A stretch of 5,513 bases of DNA from an uncultured Bacteroidota bacterium (GTDB lineage Bacteria > Bacteroidota > Bacteroidia > Flavobacteriales > Flavobacteriaceae). Position numbers and translations under genes: made by a program. Of this stretch, positions 1 through 5,513 are shown piece after piece. Under the pieces are notes generated by a model that worked only from the letters and a program-made list of their open reading frames with translations, was not told the DNA's origin and ran no database searches. Location of the stretch: assembly GCA_903819815.1 (NCBI GenBank), contig CAIJFC010000160.1, positions 1 through 5,513 of the forward strand, given 5' to 3'. Numbering within the stretch: position 1 is the first letter of the stretch; the number at the start of each line of letters is the position of its first letter.

Positions 1-1035
1 CATTTTCAGGATAATTTACCCTTTGTAATTTATAAAAAGCCCAACACTGAATTAATTAATGGACTTTTTCAAAATGACGGACAATTAATTTTTAGTCAAA
101 ATTTATCTGAATCGGGTTTCGTTTTTTCTTCATTTGATACAAATAAAAAGATTTTAATTCCTAAAAATAATTCTCAAGAAATTTCAGCTGATTTTATTTC
201 TGAATCAATCATTTTAAATTCCAAAATTCAATCCGATATAAATGAAACTGACAAAAACAACTTTGAATTTATTGTTGCCAAAGCAATTCAAGAAATTGAA
301 AATGGCATTTTTTCAAAAGTAGTTTTATCAAGAAAAGAAATAATAGACTTACCCAATTTCGATTTAAGTTCATTGTTTATTAAATTAGCAAGTAGTTATC
401 CTTCTGCATTTACCTATTGCTGGTTTCATCCTGAAATCGGATTATGGATGGGCGCAACTCCAGAGACATTATTGAAAGTAAATCGGAATAAATTCCAAAC
501 AGTAGCTCTGGCGGGAACACAATTGTATAAAGGTAGTGAAGAGGTAATTTGGCAAAACAAAGAAAAAGACGAACAACAATATGTTACCGATTATATTGTA
601 GAAATTTTAAGTAAATCGGTTTGCGAAATTCAAATTTCAACCCCAAAAACAATAAAAGCGGGTAATTTATTGCACCTTAAAACAGAAATTCAAGGAATTA
701 TTCATAATAATACCAACCTGAGGGATTTAGTGTTACTTTTACATCCTACGCCCGCAGTTTGTGGTTTGCCTCAGATTAAAGCGGTCCATTTTATTAATAA
801 ATTTGAAGGCTATAATCGAGAGTTTTACGCTGGATATTTAGGTGAAATTAATTACAATAACACTACTGAAACTGATTTATATGTAAATTTACGTTGCATG
901 CAAATTCAAAACAATACTGAGCTTTACAAAGCTCATTTATATATTGGATGTGGAATTACAAAAGACAGCATCCCTGAAAAGGAATGGTTTGAAACAGTAA
1001 ATAAAGCAATGACTTTAAAAAATGTACTACTATGA
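1..1035 (+). CDS. menF: Isochorismate synthase, MenF/EntC type (5' end outside window)
   Basis: Converts chorismate to isochorismate, the entry step of menaquinone synthesis, in the cytoplasm with Mg2+. The frame is open from base 1 to the TGA at 1033-1035, giving 344 residues in the window. Family members are roughly 350-380 residues, so probably only a short N-terminal piece is missing. Visible motifs, numbered from the window edge: KVVLSR with the presumed general-base Lys106, ATPETLL with the presumed acid Glu155, VALAGT at 168-173, HPTPAVCG at 248-255 and FEGYNREFYAG at 268-278. The LAGT signature fits isochorismate synthase; ADC synthase has PIKGT. A TTG at 373 could be mistaken for the start, but it would remove Lys106 and the coding pattern continues upstream. 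The stop overlaps the bshB1 ATG (ATGA), suggesting coupling. A siderophore-pathway EntC role cannot be excluded from this window, but menaquinone is the likelier role in this group. Confidence 0.93.
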   Translation, partial: HFQDNLPFVIYKKPNTELINGLFQNDGQLIFSQNLSESGFVFSSFDTNKKILIPKNNSQEISADFISESIILNSKIQSDINETDKNNFEFIVAKAIQEIENGIFSKVVLSRKEIIDLPNFDLSSLFIKLASSYPSAFTYCWFHPEIGLWMGATPETLLKVNRNKFQTVALAGTQLYKGSEEVIWQNKEKDEQQYVTDYIVEILSKSVCEIQISTPKTIKAGNLLHLKTEIQGIIHNNTNLRDLVLLLHPTPAVCGLPQIKAVHFINKFEGYNREFYAGYLGEINYNNTTETDLYVNLRCMQIQNNTELYKAHLYIGCGITKDSIPEKEWFETVNKAMTLKNVLL

Positions 1036-1748
1036 AATTAGACATACTTGCCTTTGGCGCTCATCCTGACGATGTAGAATTAGGTTGTTCAGGAACACTA
1101 GCCAAAGAAATTTCTTTAGGTAAAAAAGTCGGAATTATCGATTTAACACGTGGTGAATTAGGTACACGAGGTTCGGTTGAAATTAGAAATAAAGAATCGG
1201 AAGCTGCTTCTAATATTCTTGGAATTTCGGTTCGTGAAAACTTAGATATGCGTGATGGATTTTTTATAAATGATGAAAATCACCAATTGAAAGTTATCGA
1301 AATGATCAGAAAGTACCAACCTGAAATTGTAATCTGTAATGCTATTGACGACCGTCATATTGATCATGCAAAAGGAAGTAAATTAGTCTCTGACGCTTGT
1401 TTTTTATCCGGTTTAGTAAAAATAAAAACCATGTCTAACAACACTCCACAAGAGGCTTGGCGTCCAAAATTAGTGTATCATTATATCCAATGGAAAAATA
1501 TTGAGCCTGATTTTGTGGTTGATATTTCTAATTTTATTGATAAAAAAGAAGCGGCTATTTTAGCCTATAGCTCCCAGTTTTACAACCCAAATTCAAACGA
1601 ACCTGAAACGCCAATTGCGACCAAAAACTTTTTAGATAGTATCCACAATCGTTCTCGTGAATTAGGGAGATTAGTTGGTACAGAATACGCTGAAGGTTTT
1701 ACTGTTGAAAGATATTTGGCTGTCAATAGCTTAGGGGATTTGATATAA
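1032..1748 (+). CDS. bshB1: Bacillithiol biosynthesis deacetylase BshB1
   Basis: Zn-dependent N-deacetylase of the PIG-L/LmbE family. It removes the acetyl group from GlcNAc-malate to give GlcN-malate, the second step of bacillithiol synthesis, in the cytoplasm. The 238 residues match the family's usual length of about 235-240. AHPDD at 10-14 supplies the catalytic Asp13 and the zinc ligands His11 and Asp14. DDRHIDH at 106-112 supplies His109 and the third zinc ligand His112. The LTRGELGTRGS stretch (38-48) and the C-terminal GRLVGTEYAEGF (212-223) are typical of BshB1 rather than more distant LmbE proteins. The ATG at 1032 overlaps the isochorismate synthase stop by 4 bases, and there is no Shine-Dalgarno sequence, so expression probably depends on the upstream transcript. 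No hairpin terminator follows; only a T-rich stretch lies before the tRNA promoter. The other pathway genes (bshA, bshC) are not in the window. Confidence 0.95.
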   Translation: MKLDILAFGAHPDDVELGCSGTLAKEISLGKKVGIIDLTRGELGTRGSVEIRNKESEAASNILGISVRENLDMRDGFFINDENHQLKVIEMIRKYQPEIVICNAIDDRHIDHAKGSKLVSDACFLSGLVKIKTMSNNTPQEAWRPKLVYHYIQWKNIEPDFVVDISNFIDKKEAAILAYSSQFYNPNSNEPETPIATKNFLDSIHNRSRELGRLVGTEYAEGFTVERYLAVNSLGDLI

Positions 1749-1764
1749 TTATTTATTTTTTTCC

Positions 1765-1796
1765 TTTGCAAAACAAAAAACTTTGCCCTATATTTG
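1765..1796 (+). promoter_or_regulatory. Bacteroidota-type promoter for tRNA-His
   Basis: A -33 box TTTG at 1765-1768 and a -7 box TATATTTG at 1789-1796 are separated by 20 bases. This matches the Bacteroidota primary sigma consensus TTTG-N19-21-TANNTTTG. Transcription would begin near 1801-1804, a few bases before the mature tRNA 5' end at 1811. A second CTTTGC at 1781-1786 repeats the sequence at the -33 box but sits too close to the -7 box to act as its partner. Confidence 0.8.
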
Positions 1797-1810
1797 CACT
1801 CGTTAAAAAT

Positions 1811-1885
1811 GGTGGTTGTAGCTCAGTTGGTTAGAGTATTGGTTTGTGGTGCCGAGGGTCGCCGGTTCGAACCCGGTCAGCCACC
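1811..1885 (+). tRNA. tRNA-His (anticodon GTG)
   Basis: The full cloverleaf can be drawn by hand. An acceptor stem begins with the extra G-1 at 1811, paired with C73 at 1885, the identity element of histidine tRNA. The D arm is GCTC (1821-1824) with GAGT (1834-1837). The anticodon stem is 1839-1843 with 1851-1855, and the loop carries GTG at 1846-1848. The T arm is GCCGG (1861-1865), loop TTCGAAC, then CCGGT (1873-1877). A few G-T wobbles occur (1843-1851, 1840-1854, 1861-1877). The bases after C73 are C-A-G, so CCA is not encoded and must be added by the CCA-adding enzyme. The gene has its own promoter and terminator and appears to be a single-gene unit between bshB1 and pabB. Confidence 0.97.
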
Positions 1886-1894
1886 CAGAAATGC

Positions 1895-1925
1895 AAAAGC
1901 TTCGAAGTAATTCGGAGCTTTTTTT
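1895..1925 (+). terminator. Intrinsic terminator after tRNA-His
   Basis: A 12-base-pair stem (1895-1906 with 1911-1922) has one T-G wobble and a GTAA loop at 1907-1910. It is followed by, and partly includes, a run of seven T at 1919-1925. It lies 10 bases beyond the mature tRNA end. It would end the tRNA transcript and any read-through from menF-bshB1, so pabB needs its own promoter. Confidence 0.88.
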
Positions 1926-1973
1926 GTATCCAATATCTATCAAATAATCTAATTTTAATTCCCATAATTTACC

Positions 1974-1981
1974 TATTTTTG
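1974..1981 (+). promoter_or_regulatory. Candidate -7 box for pabB
   Basis: TATTTTTG fits the Bacteroidota -7 consensus TANNTTTG. It lies downstream of the tRNA terminator and 18 bases before the pabB TTG start, predicting a very short leader of about 10-15 bases. No clear TTTG is seen at the expected -33 position, only AT-rich sequence, so the call rests on the -7 box and its placement. Confidence 0.5.
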
Positions 1982-1999
1982 TACTAATAAACTAATAAT

Positions 2000-3289
2000 T
2001 TGAGAACTTCAATTAACAAGGAAATTTCCGATACTTCGTTGATTAAATCGCAACTTTTAACTTGGGCACAACAGTTCCGAGAAGTGGTTTATTTAGATAG
2101 TAATGACTATCCTCAGAAATATTCAAATTACGATTGTATTCTTGCAGTTGATGCTTTCACCTCAATAAATACCGATTATCACAACGGTTTTGAAGATTTA
2201 AAGCAATACCAACAAACCTCAAAAGATTGGATTTTTGGTTATTTGTCCTACGATTTAAAAAACGATACCGAAGTATTAAATTCGTCGAATTTTGATGGAT
2301 TGCATTTTCCTGATTTGTTTTTCTTTCAGCCTAAGAAGTTATTTTTATTGAAAGACAATCAATTGCAGATTCAATATCTTTCTATGTGTGATGATGAAGT
2401 AGAGGAAGATTTTGACTTAATTCTTGAAACTAAGATTTTACCAATTAGTAATTCAAATCCAATTGAAATTCAACATCGAATTTCTAAAGATTTTTATCTT
2501 GAAAAAGTGGCTAAAATGTTAGAGTATATTAATAAAGGGGACATTTATGAAGCTAATTTCTGTATGGAATTTTTCGCAGAAACCACAATCAATCCGCTAG
2601 ATAAATATTTTTTATTAAATGACATTTCAAAACCCCCTTTTGCTACTTTTTTAAAGAATAACAATCATTTTTTACTTTCTGCAACTCCAGAACGCTATTT
2701 GAAAAAGGAAGGAAATAAAATTATTTCTCAGCCAATTAAAGGAACTTCAAAGCGATATTTAGATAATATTGATGATGATATTTCTAAGAATACCCTAGTT
2801 TCCGATCCCAAAGAACGATCCGAGAATATTATGATAACCGATTTAGTTAGAAACGATTTGTCTCGAACAGCCAAAAAAGGGTCTGTTGAAGTAGAAGAAT
2901 TATGTGGTGTTTATTCCTTCTTACAAGTACACCATATGATTTCAACTATTACTTCAATTGTAGATGATCAATATTTTGCATTAGAGGTAATTAAAAAATC
3001 ATTTCCAATGGGAAGTATGACTGGCGCTCCTAAAATTTCAGCCATGACGATTATTGAAGAATTGGAAGAAACAAAACGCGGTTTGTATAGTGGTAGCATT
3101 GGATATTTCACCCCAAATGGTGATTTTGATTTCAATGTTGTTATCCGAAGTATTTTATACAATAGTACAAACAATTACGTTTCTTTTTCTGTTGGTAGCG
3201 CCATTACCGCCTTGTCAATTCCAGAATTAGAGTATGAAGAATGTCTATTAAAAGCCAATGCCATGATTAAAGTGTTGAATTGCAATTAG
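2000..3289 (+). CDS. pabB: Aminodeoxychorismate synthase component I (PabB)
   Basis: Forms 4-amino-4-deoxychorismate from chorismate with ammonia from a glutaminase partner (PabA), on the way to p-aminobenzoate and folate. The 429 residues have an N-terminal anthranilate-synthase-I-like part (about 1-150, with WIFGYLSYDLKND at 77-89) and a C-terminal chorismate-binding domain (about 160-427). Motifs: GDIYEANF at 180-187, PIKGTSKR at 245-252, SENIMITDLVRNDL at 274-287, GSMTGAPK at 338-345 and GLYSGSIGYF at 361-370. Lys247 in PIKGT is the ADC synthase lysine; anthranilate synthase TrpE has PIAGT here, and no trp genes are nearby. The start is TTG at 2000: an in-frame TAA lies at 1988-1990 and the first in-frame ATG is codon 129, well inside the conserved protein. 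A TTG at 2039 is a weaker alternative. No pabA is in the window. The gene follows the tRNA terminator and is probably transcribed from the -7 box at 1974. Confidence 0.92.
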   Translation: MRTSINKEISDTSLIKSQLLTWAQQFREVVYLDSNDYPQKYSNYDCILAVDAFTSINTDYHNGFEDLKQYQQTSKDWIFGYLSYDLKNDTEVLNSSNFDGLHFPDLFFFQPKKLFLLKDNQLQIQYLSMCDDEVEEDFDLILETKILPISNSNPIEIQHRISKDFYLEKVAKMLEYINKGDIYEANFCMEFFAETTINPLDKYFLLNDISKPPFATFLKNNNHFLLSATPERYLKKEGNKIISQPIKGTSKRYLDNIDDDISKNTLVSDPKERSENIMITDLVRNDLSRTAKKGSVEVEELCGVYSFLQVHHMISTITSIVDDQYFALEVIKKSFPMGSMTGAPKISAMTIIEELEETKRGLYSGSIGYFTPNGDFDFNVVIRSILYNSTNNYVSFSVGSAITALSIPELEYEECLLKANAMIKVLNCN

Positions 3290-3324
3290 TTTTAATTTTG
3301 CTTTATTCCTCTGTTTAAAATAAC

Positions 3325-3332
3325 TATTTTTG
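3325..3332 (+). promoter_or_regulatory. Possible -7 box immediately before tilS
   Basis: TATTTTTG is the same sequence as the pabB candidate box and fits TANNTTTG. It ends only 3 bases before the tilS ATG at 3336, so a start 5-8 bases downstream would fall on or just inside the start codon. A TTTG at 3297-3300 could be a -33 box, but the 24-base spacer is longer than usual. Such short AT-rich matches can occur by chance in this genome, so the call is tentative. Otherwise tilS is read through from pabB, with no terminator visible in the 46-base gap. Confidence 0.33.
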
Positions 3333-3335
3333 ATT

Positions 3336-4649
3336 ATGATTGATAAATTCCAATCCTATCTTACCAATAATTTTTCCTTTTTATCTGGGAAAAAGCTATT
3401 ATTGGCAACAAGTGGTGGACTGGATAGTATGGTAATGGCTCATTTATTTAAGTCTTTAAATTTCGAAATCGCTTTAGCCCATTGTAATTTTCAATTGCGT
3501 GGAATGGAGAGTTTTGAAGACCAGTTATTTGTCCAAAATTATGCTGACGCAAATGCTATTCCCGTTTTTACAACCCAATTTGACACTCAATCTTTTGCGT
3601 CTGATTATAAACTTTCCACCCAAGTTGCAGCTCGTGAATTGAGATACAATTGGTTTTATGAATTGCTTGAAATCCATAATTACGATTATATTTTAACCGC
3701 TCATCACGCCGATGACAACATTGAAACGTTCCTAATTCACCTTGTTCGTGGCTCTGGATTGGAGGGTTTTACTGGAATTCCAGCTCAAAACGAATCGGTT
3801 GTTCGTCCTTTATTGGCTTTTAGCCGAGAAGAAATTTTAAATTTTGCTGCTGTAAATGGAATTCTGTGGCGTGAAGACAGTAGTAATGCCTCTGATAAAT
3901 ATTTACGAAATAAAGTTCGTCACGATTTAGTTCCACTATTAAAGGAATTGAATCCTAGTTTTTTATCGTCTTTTCAAAACTCACAAAAATATTTGAATGA
4001 AGCGCAAGCGATGGTTGAAGATGCGACGATTATGATTTATCAGCAAGTGGCAATAGAAATTGAAGATGAGATTCATTTTGATATTGAAAAACTTACAAAA
4101 TTGCCCAATTATAAATCCTATTTATACCAATGGCTTAAAGAATATTGCTTTTCGGCTTGGGATGATATTTATGATTTAGTTGATTCTCAATCAGGGAAAC
4201 AGGTATTTTCAACTCATTTCAGACTTTTAAAAGATAGGAATTCACTTATTTTAGCCCCTATTATTGAAAAGGAATCCTCAGAAATTTATTACATTGAGGA
4301 AAATCAAAAAGAAGTTAATTTTCCTATAAAACTTACTATTTCAAACCAATATCACCATTCGATTAAGGATAATTCCATTATATTTGTAGATGCTGACAAA
4401 TTAAAATTTCCATTATCATTAAAACGTTACGAAAAAGGGGCAGTTTTTCAACCTTTTGGAATGGATGGAAAATCAAAAAAAGTGAGCAAACTTTTCAAAG
4501 ATGAGAAATTGTCGCTTTTGCAAAAGGAAAATACCTGGATTTTATATTCAAATGAGGATATTGTTTGGGTAATTGGAATTCGCCAAGACGAAAGATTTAA
4601 AATCGATACTAAAACAACAAATAGTTTACAGATAGCCATACAATTATGA
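3336..4649 (+). CDS. tilS: tRNA(Ile)-lysidine synthase TilS
   Basis: ATP-dependent ligase that attaches lysine to C34 of the CAU-anticodon tRNA-Ile, so that it reads AUA codons and is charged with isoleucine. Cytoplasmic and essential in most bacteria. From the ATG it has 437 residues, close to the 432 of E. coli TilS, so the C-terminal domains are present. The N-type PP-loop SGGLDS is at 26-31. Family motifs follow: HCNFQLRG (49-56), AARELRY (98-104), AHHADDNIET (122-131) and NKVRHDL (192-198). The C-terminal part (about 357-437) carries the FQPFGMDGKSKKVSKLFKD stretch of the TilS C domain. I chose ATG 3336 over the in-frame TTG at 3330: it is the stronger codon and the family usually begins close to this point. 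The stop overlaps the dsbD ATG by 4 bases, indicating coupling. High use of AUA codons nearby is consistent with need for this enzyme. Confidence 0.95.
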   Translation: MIDKFQSYLTNNFSFLSGKKLLLATSGGLDSMVMAHLFKSLNFEIALAHCNFQLRGMESFEDQLFVQNYADANAIPVFTTQFDTQSFASDYKLSTQVAARELRYNWFYELLEIHNYDYILTAHHADDNIETFLIHLVRGSGLEGFTGIPAQNESVVRPLLAFSREEILNFAAVNGILWREDSSNASDKYLRNKVRHDLVPLLKELNPSFLSSFQNSQKYLNEAQAMVEDATIMIYQQVAIEIEDEIHFDIEKLTKLPNYKSYLYQWLKEYCFSAWDDIYDLVDSQSGKQVFSTHFRLLKDRNSLILAPIIEKESSEIYYIEENQKEVNFPIKLTISNQYHHSIKDNSIIFVDADKLKFPLSLKRYEKGAVFQPFGMDGKSKKVSKLFKDEKLSLLQKENTWILYSNEDIVWVIGIRQDERFKIDTKTTNSLQIAIQL

Positions 4650-5513
4650 AAAAAATACTTTTTACACTCTTAGCTTTATTGATTTTCACTAATGGATTTA
4701 GTCAAATTTTAGATCCTGTAAAATGGAAATCAAAAACAGAAAAAATTTCTGAAACTGAATTTAATTTAATTCTTGAAGGAAAAATTGATGCTGGGTGGCA
4801 CCTGTATTCTCAATTCACTCCAGATGGAGGCCCAATTCCACTTGGTATTCAATATTCTGAAAGTGCAGGGAATTACGTATTGGTTGGTAAAACGAAAGAA
4901 AGCAAAACCAAAAAAGAATTTAATTCCGTTTTTGAAGTAGATGAAATTTTCTTTGAAAACAAAGTAGTTCTAACTCAAAAAGTAAAGATTTTAAACTCAA
5001 AAGTTTCGTCTATTAAAGTGGTTATTGATTATCAAACTTGCAAGGAGGTTTGTATTAACCAAAATAAGAAATTCGTTTTTGAAATCCCTAAAATAACTGA
5101 AACAGCTTTAGTTTCTGAAGTTAAAGACACAATAGTAATTGATACCAATTCAAAAACAACTACTGCTAAAACGGAAGTAAAAACTCAAAAACCAACACCA
5201 AAAGAACCTAAAAAGGAAGATGAAAAAGGGTTGTTTGCCATCTTCTTAATCGCTTTTTTATCTGGATTTGCTGCACTTTTAACGCCTTGTGTATTTCCTA
5301 TGATTCCAATGACGGTAAGTTTTTTTACGAAGCAAAGTAAAAACAAAGCCCAAGGAATTAGAAACGCAATTATCTATGGAATTTCAATTATATTAATTTA
5401 CGTTGTTTTAGGGTTGTTAGTCACCTGGATTTTTGGTGCTGACGCCTTAAATGCATTATCAACAAATGTTTGGTTTAACATCCTTTTCTTTGGATTATTA
5501 GTATTTTTTGCCG
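4646..5513 (+). CDS. dsbD: Thiol:disulfide interchange protein DsbD (3' end outside window)
   Basis: Inner-membrane protein that carries reducing equivalents from cytoplasmic thioredoxin to periplasmic thiol-disulfide proteins. The frame is open from ATG 4646 to the window edge, 289 residues of a protein usually about 570-700 long. Visible in order: a signal peptide at 1-19 (KK, then a hydrophobic core, likely cut FS|Q at 19/20); a periplasmic DsbD N-terminal domain, about 20-150, with the redox pair Cys132 and Cys136 in TCKEVC; a Lys/Thr/Pro/Glu-rich linker, about 155-193; then the membrane domain. That domain begins with a helix at about 196-217 containing LLTPCVFPMIP and the conserved Cys215, then helices at about 241-263 and from 275 onward. 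The remaining membrane helices and the C-terminal thioredoxin domain, if present, lie beyond the window. The ATG overlaps the tilS stop (ATGA). A shorter CcdA-type protein is unlikely, because the N-terminal redox domain is present. Confidence 0.93.
   Translation, partial: MKKILFTLLALLIFTNGFSQILDPVKWKSKTEKISETEFNLILEGKIDAGWHLYSQFTPDGGPIPLGIQYSESAGNYVLVGKTKESKTKKEFNSVFEVDEIFFENKVVLTQKVKILNSKVSSIKVVIDYQTCKEVCINQNKKFVFEIPKITETALVSEVKDTIVIDTNSKTTTAKTEVKTQKPTPKEPKKEDEKGLFAIFLIAFLSGFAALLTPCVFPMIPMTVSFFTKQSKNKAQGIRNAIIYGISIILIYVVLGLLVTWIFGADALNALSTNVWFNILFFGLLVFFA

Noticed and set aside
1748..1762. T-rich stretch after bshB1 as an intrinsic terminator
   Set aside because: No convincing GC-containing stem precedes it.
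1580..1771. Minus-strand ORF of 63 codons opposite the 3' end of bshB1
   Set aside because: It lies opposite the well-conserved BshB1 C-terminus and the tRNA promoter, has no recognisable domain, and looks like a chance ORF.
1811..1925. tRNA-His as an integration site for a mobile element
   Set aside because: I see no repeat of the tRNA 3' end downstream, no integrase, and ordinary housekeeping genes on both sides.
2968..3174. Minus-strand ORF of 68 codons inside pabB
   Set aside because: It is antisense to the most conserved part of PabB (GSMTGAPK and GLYSGSIGYF), so it is a shadow of that coding sequence.
2000..3289. Anthranilate synthase TrpE
   Set aside because: The PIKGT motif at 245-249 and the lack of neighbouring trp genes favour PabB.
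3290..3335. Terminator between pabB and tilS
   Set aside because: The gap is AT-rich but has no stem-loop followed by a T run; read-through remains possible.
4448..4639. Minus-strand ORF of 63 codons inside tilS
   Set aside because: It is antisense to the TilS C-terminal domain, with no start context or recognisable protein features.

Overview
This AT-rich window looks like chromosomal DNA from a member of the Bacteroidota, most likely a Flavobacterium-like organism. Three things support this. The protein sequences resemble flavobacterial housekeeping enzymes. The TANNTTTG-type -7 promoter boxes are those read by the primary sigma factor of Bacteroidota. Translation starts lack Shine-Dalgarno sequences, and one gene must use a TTG start. 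The tRNA gene also does not encode a complete CCA end.

Layout, all on the + strand: (1) the 3' part of an isochorismate synthase gene (menF type), entering from the left edge and overlapping the next gene by 4 bases; (2) bshB1, the bacillithiol-pathway deacetylase; (3) a 251-base gap holding a near-consensus promoter, tRNA-His(GTG) and an intrinsic terminator; (4) pabB, aminodeoxychorismate synthase component I, with its own candidate -7 box and a TTG start; (5) tilS, tRNA(Ile)-lysidine synthase, after a 46-base gap; (6) the 5' part of dsbD, which overlaps the tilS stop by 4 bases and runs off the right edge.

The two ATGA overlaps suggest two translationally coupled pairs, menF-bshB1 and tilS-dsbD. 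menF and pabB are paralogous chorismate-using enzymes with different active-site signatures (LAGT and PIKGT), feeding menaquinone and folate synthesis respectively. bshB1 serves low-molecular-weight thiol synthesis and dsbD serves periplasmic thiol-disulfide exchange. tRNA-His and tilS belong to translation.

I find no mobile element, CRISPR array, phage gene or defence system, and nothing that looks like an undescribed system. The points worth a second look are small ones about start sites, promoters and gene coupling.
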